Positions 54,236-64,000 of a stretch of 64,000 bases of DNA are shown piece after piece. This stretch comes from Marinobacterium iners DSM 11526 (GTDB taxonomy: Bacteria; Pseudomonadota; Gammaproteobacteria; Pseudomonadales; Balneatricaceae): NCBI RefSeq assembly GCF_900107855.1, contig NZ_FNRJ01000010.1:62001-126000 (forward strand), read 5' to 3'. The notes below the pieces were generated by a model, which was not told the origin of the DNA, did not search any database, and saw only the letters and a program-made list of their open reading frames with translations. Position 1 is the first letter of the stretch. Every line of letters starts with the position of its first letter. The position numbers and the translations under genes are program-made.

Positions 54236-55738
54236 ATGAAGCCCTCCCGTCGACTTGCAGCAGCATGCGCCGCCTATCTGGGAACTTTTCTGGCCACGCT
54301 GGATATCAGTATAGTGAATGTGGCGTTGCCCACCATCCAAACAGGGCTGCACACAAACATCGCAGGGCTTCAATGGGTGGTCAACGCTTATGCGATATGT
54401 CTGGCCGCATTCATGCTGTCGGCCGGGCCAGTGGCAGATCGGCACGGGCACAAGAGGGTGTGGCTGGGCGGGGGGATTCTGTTCACTGTAGGATCAGCGC
54501 TGTGCGGCTTTGCTCCCTCCTTATCCGTGCTGCTTGTGGGAAGAGCCGTTCAAGGCGTAGCCGCGGCATTCTTGATCTCCGGAGCCATGCCCATCCTTAT
54601 CCATCTGTTTGCCGATCCCAAGCAACGCGCCCATGTCATTGGTGGCTGGTCAGCATTCACCGCATTGGCGCTGCTGCTGGGGCCGCTGCTGGGCGGATTG
54701 CTGCTGCACAGTCTAGGTTGGCAAAGCATTTTCCTGATCAATTTGCCCTTGGGGCTTCTTGCAACCGGATTGGGGCTGTGGGGAATTCCGGAACGAAGAT
54801 ATCCCGATCACGCGGCAGTGGACCCTGCAGGTCAAGTCTTGAGTATTTTTTCGCTGGGTGCCTTGGCCTACGGAATGATCGAAGCCGGTGACCATGGCTT
54901 CTTGTCCACGGTACCGTTGACTTTCCTAATGCTGGCGTTGGTGGGTTTTACCTGGTTCGTAGCCGTGGAAAAGCGCGTGCAGCGACCGTTGCTACCGGTC
55001 CAGCTGTTTCGCAATCGACTATTTGTTGTTGCGAATTTCGCTTCGTTCATTCTGGGCTTCTCGTATTACAGCAGTCTGTTCTTCTTTTCGATCTTCCTTC
55101 AACAGATTCAAGGCTGGTCGGCCGCCGAAGCCGGTTGGCGCATGATGCCGCAGTTCGTGACCACAGGCTGCATGTCCCTGATGTTTGGCCGGCTGAGCGT
55201 GGTTGCCCCAACTCGATGGCTGATGGTCGCAGGCTATAGCCTGACGGCTTTGTCCATGATAGGGATGGCTTTCTGCACTGCGGAGACCTCCTACGGAATA
55301 GTGGCATTGCTCTTTGGCTTGCTGGGGGCGGGTGCCGGCTTGGCCGTGCCAGCGACAGGTATTGTCGTGATGAGCATGGCTCCTGCCGAGCTTTCCGGAT
55401 CGGTCTCTGCAACCATGAATGCATTGCGCCAAGCTGGAATGACCATAGGCATTGCGCTGCTCGGGACACTCATGAGCAACCAGGCGATCCGTGTACTCGC
55501 TCATGCTGCCGCCGATCACGGCATCTCCGATGCTGCGGTGATCGCACGCCAGGCGATCGCGCATCATCGTTTTCCCGAGACGTTGCCTTCGCTTCCCCGG
55601 CTTTATACCTCAGCTATGGAAAGCGGCTTCCATGTCGCGATGCTTTGTGCAGGCCTTAGCTGCATCGTCGCGTTGATTCTCCTTACAAATCTCTATACAA
55701 AGCTAGGTCGAGCCTTGAAAAAGACGGGGAAAAATTAA
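54236..55738 (+). CDS. DHA2-family MFS efflux transporter (EmrB/QacA type)
   Basis: 500 aa with about 14 helices. LDISIVNVALPTI is the DHA2 motif, and the motif A-like loop is GPVADRHGHKRVWLGG. TAGGAG precedes ATG 54236; the longer upstream frame runs through the operator and promoter. Divergent from the TetR gene. It may export a toxic compound or the chelator itself. Confidence 0.94.
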   Translation: MKPSRRLAAACAAYLGTFLATLDISIVNVALPTIQTGLHTNIAGLQWVVNAYAICLAAFMLSAGPVADRHGHKRVWLGGGILFTVGSALCGFAPSLSVLLVGRAVQGVAAAFLISGAMPILIHLFADPKQRAHVIGGWSAFTALALLLGPLLGGLLLHSLGWQSIFLINLPLGLLATGLGLWGIPERRYPDHAAVDPAGQVLSIFSLGALAYGMIEAGDHGFLSTVPLTFLMLALVGFTWFVAVEKRVQRPLLPVQLFRNRLFVVANFASFILGFSYYSSLFFFSIFLQQIQGWSAAEAGWRMMPQFVTTGCMSLMFGRLSVVAPTRWLMVAGYSLTALSMIGMAFCTAETSYGIVALLFGLLGAGAGLAVPATGIVVMSMAPAELSGSVSATMNALRQAGMTIGIALLGTLMSNQAIRVLAHAAADHGISDAAVIARQAIAHHRFPETLPSLPRLYTSAMESGFHVAMLCAGLSCIVALILLTNLYTKLGRALKKTGKN

Positions 55739-55805
55739 GAACAGGGGCACGTTTCAGTGATGGTTTTCCACCGTATGTCGTATGTGGTCGCTCATGATTG
55801 TAAAA

Positions 55806-56012
55806 TCAGAGCCACTGCGTTGCATAATCCTGAACGTCCTCGGCCAGGCGGATCAACCAATCTGCAATTTCAGCATTCTCCGATGACAGATTGGATTGGT
55901 ACCGGTAGCAGGATTCGCTGATGCCAAAAGACGTACAGGCCAAGCGTATGCTGATTCCTTGCATTGCGACAGCGGTCTGCGCCATCTCCTTGTGATGAGA
56001 CGGCTTCACCAC
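55806..56012 (-). pseudogene. IS3-family transposase OrfB, N-terminal fragment
   Basis: Starts at GTG 56012 as VVKPSHHKEMAQTAV and keeps GISIRLACTSFGISESCYRYQ; homology ends at about DWLIRL (near 55843) and runs into unrelated AEDVQDYATQWL before the stop. The catalytic DDE region is missing. Confidence 0.85.
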
Positions 56013-56013
56013 T

Positions 56014-56271
56014 TTTTTTTCAATGACTCCTGAATAATCTTGGCTTTCAGCCGCTCTTCAGCATATATTTTTTCAGGCGGCAATTGTCGTTTTCAAGCTC
56101 TTTCAGCCGAGCTATCAACGAAGCATCCATGCCGCCGTATTGCGCGCGCCACATTATAAAATGTGGCGCTGCCCATCCATGTTCACGACATGGTTCGATA
56201 ACTGGGGTAACTGCTTCCGCTCGTTTCAGTATCGCCATGATCTGTCTGTCGGTCTATCGGAATTTCTTCAT
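56014..56271 (-). pseudogene. IS3-family transposase OrfA, broken
   Basis: Starts MKKFR at 56271, meets an in-frame TAG at once, then continues TDRQIMAILKRAEAVTPVIEPC to RLKELENDNCRLKK. A one-base frameshift at the A6 run (56068-56073) moves YAEERLKAKIIQESL into another frame. The programmed A-run before OrfB is still present. Confidence 0.85.
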
Positions 56272-56422
56272 GCAGAACCTACTGCATATACATTACGAGA
56301 AAATCCTACTTTTGAGCGCTGCTACCTTTCGGGTGGATTACCGGAGATTGTTATAGGTGTCGGCTATTGAAAGCATAAAGATAATTAACCTTACAGGCTG
56401 GGCAGGTACTGCTAAATTTTAA

Positions 56423-58663
<2,241 letters not shown>

Positions 58664-58699
58664 TTGTCTGGCCCGCCAGGGCCGGACCAAGTGCCAAAG

Positions 58700-58731
58700 C
58701 CACGGCCAGTCATACTGCCCGTGGTTTTTTT
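58700..58731 (+). terminator. rho-independent terminator after katG
   Basis: CCACGG (58700-58705) and CCGTGG (58719-58724) with a run of seven T (58725-58731). Confidence 0.8.
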
Positions 58732-58741
58732 GTGGCGGCAC

Positions 58742-59557
58742 TCAACTGCGCGCCGCAACCAGCTCAATCACCCGAATGGCACCCGCTTCAAGATTCAATA
58801 CCAGGTTTTTGCCCATATCTGCGAACCGTGAACCCAATATCAATGCAGGCGAAAGCGCCGCTCGGCCCACATGCCCCGCATCCTCTTTTTGCAACTGACG
58901 TTGTCGCCAGGCCAGTGCCTCATCGCTCCAGTCATCGAGCCTGATATTGGCAAAACCAGCCTGCTGCAGTTGCTGCTGCAGTGTCTGTGCAGTCACCAGA
59001 TGTGAATGTACCGCATCCTCGGCCCAGGGGACCGGGTAGCGCATCTGCTCGGGCTGTGGGCCGCAGACCACTTCGTGCATCAGCAGTGTCCCGCCGGGCT
59101 TCAATACACGCCAACATTCGCTCAGAACCCTGGAGTTGTCCGGCATGTTGAGAAAGCTGTGCTGAAACAGAATTAGATCCAGACTTTGGTCGGCAAAAGG
59201 CAGGTGGTGAGCATCCCCGGTGATAATCGGATTACTGACCGGAACGGAGAAACAGTCATTCAGGCCAAGATTCAGTTGGTTGAAGCGGTGGGTGATATCC
59301 AGCCCGATCATGCTGAAACCCATGGCGGACGCCTGACGCATCAGCCCACCGGCGCCGGAACCGATATCAAGAATGTGATGGTGCCTGGCCAGATCAAGAT
59401 GACGCAGCAGGCGTTCTGAGGCCTTGATGCCACCGATGTGCAATTGATCCAGTGGTGTCAGTTGAAACAGATCCGCTCCCGCGGGGTACGCTGAATGAAC
59501 CTGCCCCAGTATCCATGAAGGATCAAGTGACTGATCGTAGTGCTTGTCGATACTCAT
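58742..59557 (-). CDS. class I SAM-dependent methyltransferase
   Basis: 271 aa. The SAM-binding motif ILDIGSGAGGLMRQA (about residues 60-74), the acidic end of strand 2 (IGLDITHRF), and the later VLKPGGTLLMHEV segment are typical. Substrate not known. It is separated from the ligase operon by a terminator and converges on katG. Confidence 0.9.
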   Translation of the reverse strand: MSIDKHYDQSLDPSWILGQVHSAYPAGADLFQLTPLDQLHIGGIKASERLLRHLDLARHHHILDIGSGAGGLMRQASAMGFSMIGLDITHRFNQLNLGLNDCFSVPVSNPIITGDAHHLPFADQSLDLILFQHSFLNMPDNSRVLSECWRVLKPGGTLLMHEVVCGPQPEQMRYPVPWAEDAVHSHLVTAQTLQQQLQQAGFANIRLDDWSDEALAWRQRQLQKEDAGHVGRAALSPALILGSRFADMGKNLVLNLEAGAIRVIELVAARS

Positions 59558-59564
59558 AACTGAA

Positions 59565-59587
59565 AACGCCGGCCAGTGGCCGGCGTT
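59565..59587 (-). terminator. terminator after acyl-CoA ligase operon
   Basis: AACGCCGGCC (59565-59574), 3-base loop, GGCCGGCGTT (59578-59587); on the minus strand the stem is followed by TTC. Ten-bp GC-rich stem just past the ligase stop. Confidence 0.7.
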
Positions 59588-59609
59588 GGGTCTCCTTCAG
59601 GTAGCTGAA

Positions 59610-61298
59610 TCAGTCATCCAGACCCAGCTCGGCAATGGACATTTCGCGCATTTTGAACTTCTGTATCTTGCCGGTGACCGTCATCGGGAAGGCATCGACA
59701 AACTTGAAGTAACGCGGAATCTTGAAGTGAGTGATTTTGCCTTTGCAGAACTCACGCAGCTCCTCGGCTGTGACGTCATCGGCATGCGGGTGAAGCTTGA
59801 CCCATGCGATCAGCTCCTCACCGTACTTCTTATCCGGTACGCCCGTAACCTGGACTTCCGACACGGCCGGGTGGGTGTAGAGGAACTCTTCGATCTCTTT
59901 CGGATAAACGTTCTCACCGCCGCGAATCACCATATCCTTGATACGGCCAACGATCTGAATATAGCCCTCGTCATCCATGGTGGCCAGGTCACCGGTGTGC
60001 ATCCAGCCGGCTTCATCAATGGCTTCGGCAGTGGCCTTTTCGTTGTTCCAGTATCTTAGCATGACGCTGTAGCCACGGGTGCAAAGCTCACCGATTTCGC
60101 CGCGAGGTACGATCTGTCCGTTACCCGGGTCTACAATCTTGCTCTCCAGATGCGGCTGAGTCCGCCCTACAGTTGATACGCGCTTTTCAATGCTATCTTT
60201 GGCACCGGTCTGGGTTGATACCGGGCTGGTTTCGGTCATGCCGTAGGCGATCTGAACTTCCTTCATGTTCATTTTGCTGATCACCTGCTTCATCACTTCG
60301 GTGGGACAGATGGAACCCGCCATGATGCCGGTACGCAGTGTCGACAGGTCAAAGCTGTCGAATTCGGGGTGATCCAGCTCGGCAATGAACATGGTTGGCA
60401 CGCCGTAAAGAGCGGTGGCCTTTTGTGAGTGGACTGCCTTGAGCACCGAAGTCGGATCGAACCCTTCGTCTGGATAGATCATGGTCGCACCGTGGGTGAT
60501 GCAGCCCAGGTTACCCATCACCATGCCAAAACAGTGGTACAGCGGCACGGGAATAACCAGTCGGTCTTCGCTGGTGAAGCCCATGCTCTCGGCAACGAAA
60601 AAGCCATTGTTCAGAATATTGTGGTGAGACAGGGTGGCACCCTTGGGGAAACCGGTGGTGCCTGATGTGTACTGAATGTTGATCGGATCATCAAACTGCA
60701 GTGTGGCCTGCAGGTCGGCCAGCTCGTCTTCACTGACATGATCCGCCAGTTCCAGCATGTCGGCCCAGCGCCACATGCCAGGGTGTTTCTCGTCTGACAG
60801 GTTGATGATGCACTCCAGATCAGGCAGTTTCTGTGACTTCAGTTTGCCATCGGCACAGGCTTTAAGCTCAGGTGCCAGCTCGTACAGCATGCCGCGATAG
60901 TCAGAAGTTTTGAAGCTGTCAGCGGTGATCAGGAAGCGAGCGCCTGACTGGTTGAGGGCATATTCCAGCTCATGGGTACGGTAGGCCGGGTTGACGTTGA
61001 CGAGGATCGCACCGATTTTGGCCGTGGCGATCTGGCTGACCGTCCACTCGGAGCAGTTCGGCGACCAGACGCCGACTCGATCCCCCTTGCGGACTCCCAT
61101 GGACAGGAGTGCACGGGCGCACTGATTGGCGCGCTGCTGCAACTCGCGGTAGCTCCAGTGCACATTTTGGTGCAGCACAATCAGCGCGTCGTTATCCGGG
61201 TAAGTATTGGCAATCTCATCGAATTTGTCACCGATGGTCATGCCGATCAGCGGTTTTTCAGCGGTGCTGCTGGTATAGCTTGGTAGTGGTTTGCTCAT
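59610..61298 (-). CDS. AMP-forming acyl-CoA synthetase
   Basis: 562 aa. Adenylate motif [27 protein letters not shown], and C-terminal [20 protein letters not shown] with the Lys near [10 protein letters not shown]. Similar ligases accompany leucine-degradation genes in related bacteria and may activate short branched or aromatic acids; the substrate is not known. GGAG precedes ATG 61298. Last of four minus-strand genes. Confidence 0.9.
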   Translation of the reverse strand: MSKPLPSYTSSTAEKPLIGMTIGDKFDEIANTYPDNDALIVLHQNVHWSYRELQQRANQCARALLSMGVRKGDRVGVWSPNCSEWTVSQIATAKIGAILVNVNPAYRTHELEYALNQSGARFLITADSFKTSDYRGMLYELAPELKACADGKLKSQKLPDLECIINLSDEKHPGMWRWADMLELADHVSEDELADLQATLQFDDPINIQYTSGTTGFPKGATLSHHNILNNGFFVAESMGFTSEDRLVIPVPLYHCFGMVMGNLGCITHGATMIYPDEGFDPTSVLKAVHSQKATALYGVPTMFIAELDHPEFDSFDLSTLRTGIMAGSICPTEVMKQVISKMNMKEVQIAYGMTETSPVSTQTGAKDSIEKRVSTVGRTQPHLESKIVDPGNGQIVPRGEIGELCTRGYSVMLRYWNNEKATAEAIDEAGWMHTGDLATMDDEGYIQIVGRIKDMVIRGGENVYPKEIEEFLYTHPAVSEVQVTGVPDKKYGEELIAWVKLHPHADDVTAEELREFCKGKITHFKIPRYFKFVDAFPMTVTGKIQKFKMREMSIAELGLDD

Positions 61299-61351
61299 CG
61301 CTATGACTCCGATTTTTGTTGTTATCCGGACAGATGAATAGGTGTAACCGC

Positions 61352-61930
61352 TTAGCGGAATCGTCCGTGGTATTCAGGGTTTGGCTGCATGTCCACCGCG
61401 CTCGCAACGCGGTTGGTCATGTTGTAGAAACCGGCAATATTGGCAATATCCCAAATGCCACGCTCGCTGAACCCCACATCACGCAGTGCTTGCCGATCCG
61501 ATTCCAGGATCTCGGCAGGGGTTACGGTCAGTTTATGGGCAAAGTCGAGCATGGCACGCTGACGTGGCTCAAGGTCGGCAACGCGATAGTTCATCACCAT
61601 CAATTCACCCAGGGTCGGGTTACCTGAGTATTCACGTACTGCGGCACCGTGGGCTGTCATGCAGTAAAAGCAGCCATTATGTGATGAGACGACGACGGCG
61701 ATCATTTCTCGTTCCAGTGGGCTGAGCTCACTTTCACCAAACATCAACTCGTTATAAAAGCGAGTGAAAACATCAAGCTGAGCCATGTTTTGGCTGTAGG
61801 CCTGTAAAACATTAGGTATCAATCCCAGTTTTTCATCACACTTGCCAAAGTATTTCTGTACGTCTTCCGGCAGTTGGTGTCGCTCGGGGATCGGCAGTTC
61901 GAGCGCGGTAATATGATCGGGCTGAGACAT
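61352..61930 (-). CDS. AhpD/carboxymuconolactone-decarboxylase-like peroxidase
   Basis: 192 aa. The CxxC redox pair Cys87/Cys90 and His94 ([11 protein letters not shown]) belong to the peroxidase-related AhpD family, not to true decarboxylases. ATG 61930 ([10 protein letters not shown]) follows GAGGA; the longer frame overlaps HMG-CoA lyase. It probably protects against peroxides made during branched-chain acid breakdown. Confidence 0.9.
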   Translation of the reverse strand: MSQPDHITALELPIPERHQLPEDVQKYFGKCDEKLGLIPNVLQAYSQNMAQLDVFTRFYNELMFGESELSPLEREMIAVVVSSHNGCFYCMTAHGAAVREYSGNPTLGELMVMNYRVADLEPRQRAMLDFAHKLTVTPAEILESDRQALRDVGFSERGIWDIANIAGFYNMTNRVASAVDMQPNPEYHGRFR

Positions 61931-61946
61931 CCTGTTTATCCTCTTG

Positions 61947-62873
61947 TTATTGTGATGCGGCTGACCTTGGGGTGCAGTCGCCCATCGCTTGTGCAACCTT
62001 GGAACCGTTGTGACGTCCCAACTGCTGTGTAATCCAATGACCAGTATTGACCACAGCCTGAAGGTCTACGCCGGTATCAATGCCCAACCCCTGCAGCAGA
62101 TAGAGCACATCTTCGGTTGCCACATTGCCGGATGCGCCTCTGGCGTAGGGGCATCCTCCGAGGCCTGCAGTGGAGCTGTCGATCACGGCGATGCCTTCTT
62201 CCAGCACCGCATACAGATTGGCCAGTGCCTGACCGTAGGTATCGTGGAAATGCGCGGCCAACTGGCTGATCGGGACAACTTTTGTGACCGCTTCCAGCAT
62301 CCGCTTGGCCTTGAGTGGCGTGCCTGTACCGATGGTGTCACCCAGCGAAATCTCGTAGCAGCCCATGTCGATCAGGTCACGGCTGACCCGGGCCACCTGG
62401 ACCGGGTCAATATCGCCCTGATAGGGGCAGCCCAGTACGGTTGAAACATAGCCACGCACGCGAATTCCTTCGCTCCGCGCCTGTTCAATCAACGGGGCAA
62501 AGCGCTCAAGACTTTCGGCGATGGAGCAGTTGATGTTCTTCTGCGTAAAGGCCTCGGAGGCTGCGCTGAATACCGCAACCTCCTCAACGCCGGCGGCGAT
62601 GGCGCCTTCCAGCCCCTTCAGGTTGGGGGCCAGGGCCGAATAGGTGACACCGGGCTTGCGCTGAATGCCCGCCATGACCGCGCTGGCATCACCCATCTGT
62701 GGTACCCACTTGGGAGAGACAAAACTGGCGGCTTCGATATGGATCAGGCCGGTTGCACTGAGCCGGTTGATCAATTCAACCTTGATCTCGGTGGCGATCA
62801 CTGGTCCCGGCTCATTCTGCAGGCCGTCCCGTGGTGCCATCTCGACGATGCGGACCTGTTGCGGGAATGCCAT
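61947..62873 (-). CDS. mvaB: hydroxymethylglutaryl-CoA lyase
   Basis: 308 aa TIM barrel that splits HMG-CoA to acetyl-CoA and acetoacetate, the last step of leucine breakdown (LiuE). Opening [14 protein letters not shown] holds the metal Asp; the [13 protein letters not shown] segment the metal His pair; the catalytic Cys is in [14 protein letters not shown]. It overlaps the carboxylase stop by one base. Confidence 0.96.
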   Translation of the reverse strand: MAFPQQVRIVEMAPRDGLQNEPGPVIATEIKVELINRLSATGLIHIEAASFVSPKWVPQMGDASAVMAGIQRKPGVTYSALAPNLKGLEGAIAAGVEEVAVFSAASEAFTQKNINCSIAESLERFAPLIEQARSEGIRVRGYVSTVLGCPYQGDIDPVQVARVSRDLIDMGCYEISLGDTIGTGTPLKAKRMLEAVTKVVPISQLAAHFHDTYGQALANLYAVLEEGIAVIDSSTAGLGGCPYARGASGNVATEDVLYLLQGLGIDTGVDLQAVVNTGHWITQQLGRHNGSKVAQAMGDCTPRSAASQ

Positions 62874-64000
62874 CAGGCAGCCTCCTCTGAGTCGAGTTCA
62901 AGTGCGATCAGCTCTGCACCTTCCGAAACCAGATCACCCTCGGCAAAGAACACCTCACTGACGCTGCCATCAGCCGGCGCCTTGATTGCGTGTTCCATCT
63001 TCATTGCCTCCATGATCACCAGTGTCTGGCCCGATTTGACGCGATCACCGGCCTTCACCATCACCGCAACCACCGAGCCGTTCATGGGTGCCTGAAGTCC
63101 GCCTTCACTGGCCTGATCTTCGAGACCGAACTGCTCACGGTGCAACGCACAGTGGAAGGTTTCACCTTCATGGAACAGTACCAGCTGATCCTGATGCAGA
63201 TCGCCACAGATGCTGAAGCGATGACCGTTTACGGTCGCCTGCAGGCGATCATCGTCAAGGCTGGCGCGGACGTCGTAGCAGCTGTCACCAATGCGGATTT
63301 CGTAATGATCGTCCTGTTCCAGAATGCTCAGACTGTGCTGAACATCATCGCTGAGCAGGGTCATTGGTCGTGCATAGCGTGAATTCAAACGCCAGCTGTT
63401 CTGACGCGCAAAGGGTGAGAAGGGGTCCGCGGGCAGGGTCTGTTCGGCCTTGTTGCGCAACAGGAAGAAGCAGGCACTTAGTACCAGTCCCAGGTTCTCG
63501 TCCAGACGTGCAGGCGGGAACAGCAGGGCTTCATGCTTGCCGATAAAGCCGGTATCCAGCTCTTCGTTGCGGAAGGGCGCCGAGTCGGCCAGTGCATGCA
63601 GGAAGCGGATGTTGGTCTTGACGCCGCCGATCCGATACTCCTCCAACGCCTGCACCATACGGTTGATGGCGCGTTCGCGACTGTCATCCCATACGATCAG
63701 TTTGGCAATCATCGGGTCGTAGTGGATGCTGACCTCGTCACCCTCGACCACACCGGTATCCACACGCACGTGGGCATTTTCATCCGGAGTGCGCAAGTAA
63801 CGCAGGGTGCCGGTGGCCGGCAGGAAGTCATGGTCCGGGTCTTCGGCGTAGATACGGGCTTCCAGGGCATGACCCCGCAGCTTTATCTGATCCTGCTGCA
63901 ACGGCAGCGGCTCGCCATTGGCAACACGCAGCTGCCATTCCACCAGGTCCTGAGCGGTTATCATCTCGGTGACAGGATGTTCGACCTGCAGACGCGTATT
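62873..64000 (-). CDS. liuD: 3-methylcrotonyl-CoA carboxylase biotin subunit (5' part missing)
   Basis: 376 codons, open at base 64000 (…[12 protein letters not shown]), so the N-terminal biotin-carboxylase part is outside. Visible: the C-terminal biotin-carboxylase segment, a BT domain (about 170-280), and a biotinyl domain with the biotin Lys in [13 protein letters not shown]. Next to HMG-CoA lyase this is the LiuD/MccA subunit that carboxylates 3-methylcrotonyl-CoA in leucine breakdown. The beta subunit, if present, is upstream outside the window. Confidence 0.92.
   Translation of the reverse strand, partial: NTRLQVEHPVTEMITAQDLVEWQLRVANGEPLPLQQDQIKLRGHALEARIYAEDPDHDFLPATGTLRYLRTPDENAHVRVDTGVVEGDEVSIHYDPMIAKLIVWDDSRERAINRMVQALEEYRIGGVKTNIRFLHALADSAPFRNEELDTGFIGKHEALLFPPARLDENLGLVLSACFFLLRNKAEQTLPADPFSPFARQNSWRLNSRYARPMTLLSDDVQHSLSILEQDDHYEIRIGDSCYDVRASLDDDRLQATVNGHRFSICGDLHQDQLVLFHEGETFHCALHREQFGLEDQASEGGLQAPMNGSVVAVMVKAGDRVKSGQTLVIMEAMKMEHAIKAPADGSVSEVFFAEGDLVSEGAELIALELDSEEAA

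Larger units (their letters stand above)
55806..56271 (-). mobile_element. degenerate IS3-family insertion sequence remnant
   Basis: Minus strand: an OrfA-like part (56271 to about 56014) and the first about 56 residues of an OrfB-like part (56012-55806). Only the 5' half of the element remains, with a stop, a frameshift and a truncated OrfB, so it cannot transpose. Terminal inverted repeats were not found. Confidence 0.8.

Overview
The window is ordinary chromosomal DNA of a marine-type gammaproteobacterium, most like Oceanospirillaceae (Marinobacterium-like) or a neighbour of Pseudomonas. The reasons are a trpI-trpBA divergent pair, FabV enoyl reductase, a leucine-degradation (liu) block, many acyl-CoA ligases and dehydrogenases, many LysR/AraC/TetR regulators, and moderately high GC. 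The genus is inference; no rRNA or tRNA gene was seen. Gene density is high, and genes are often coupled by 1-8 base overlaps.

Layout. 1-9.8 kb: 5' part of leuA with a possible leader peptide, an Lrp regulator, an SLC12-like transporter, a LysR gene facing a small ORF across a long inverted repeat, an AraC regulator facing a YbfB-type MFS gene, and a wrbA-yqjG-doxX quinone/glutathione operon. 9.9-19.1 kb: topB, an aldehyde dehydrogenase with a convergent LysR gene, then a tightly overlapped operon (ArsC-like, second WrbA, DUF2069, SufS-SufE fusion), BrkB-family protein and acylphosphatase. 19-28.5 kb: trpI/trpBA, GST with divergent TetR, DmeF cation efflux, proS, DUF523, and a PAS chemoreceptor gene broken by one frameshift. 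28.8-38.6 kb: fatty and organic acid activation and oxidation: ligase, thioesterase, hydrolase, a FixJ-type two-component pair, a DmdB-like ligase, a MaoC hydratase and a DmdC-like dehydrogenase. 38.6-43.3 kb: second YbfB MFS, Bcr/CflA MFS with divergent TetR, and fabV.

43.4-56.4 kb looks like an accessory island with less GC-rich, less biased codon use. It holds an M24 peptidase facing a GlxA-type regulator, then an apparent five- or six-gene uptake operon: TonB-dependent siderophore receptor, Tat-exported binding protein, FecCD permease, ABC ATPase, a formylglycine-generating-enzyme/C-type-lectin-like protein of the kind seen in phages and diversity-generating retroelements, and an MmgE/PrpD-family enzyme. 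A TetR regulator and a divergent DHA2 efflux pump follow. The receptor promoter and the pump promoter carry the same 19-base TetR-type operator (17 of 19 identical) in the same position over the -35 box, and the receptor promoter has an adjacent Fur-like box. This is the best candidate for an undescribed system: a Fur- and TetR-controlled uptake, processing and export unit for a metal chelate. A dead IS3-family element lies at the right edge.

56.5-64 kb returns to core-like DNA: katG, a methyltransferase, and a minus-strand catabolic operon (3-methylcrotonyl-CoA carboxylase biotin subunit, cut by the window end; HMG-CoA lyase; AhpD-like peroxidase; acyl-CoA ligase) for leucine/isovalerate breakdown.
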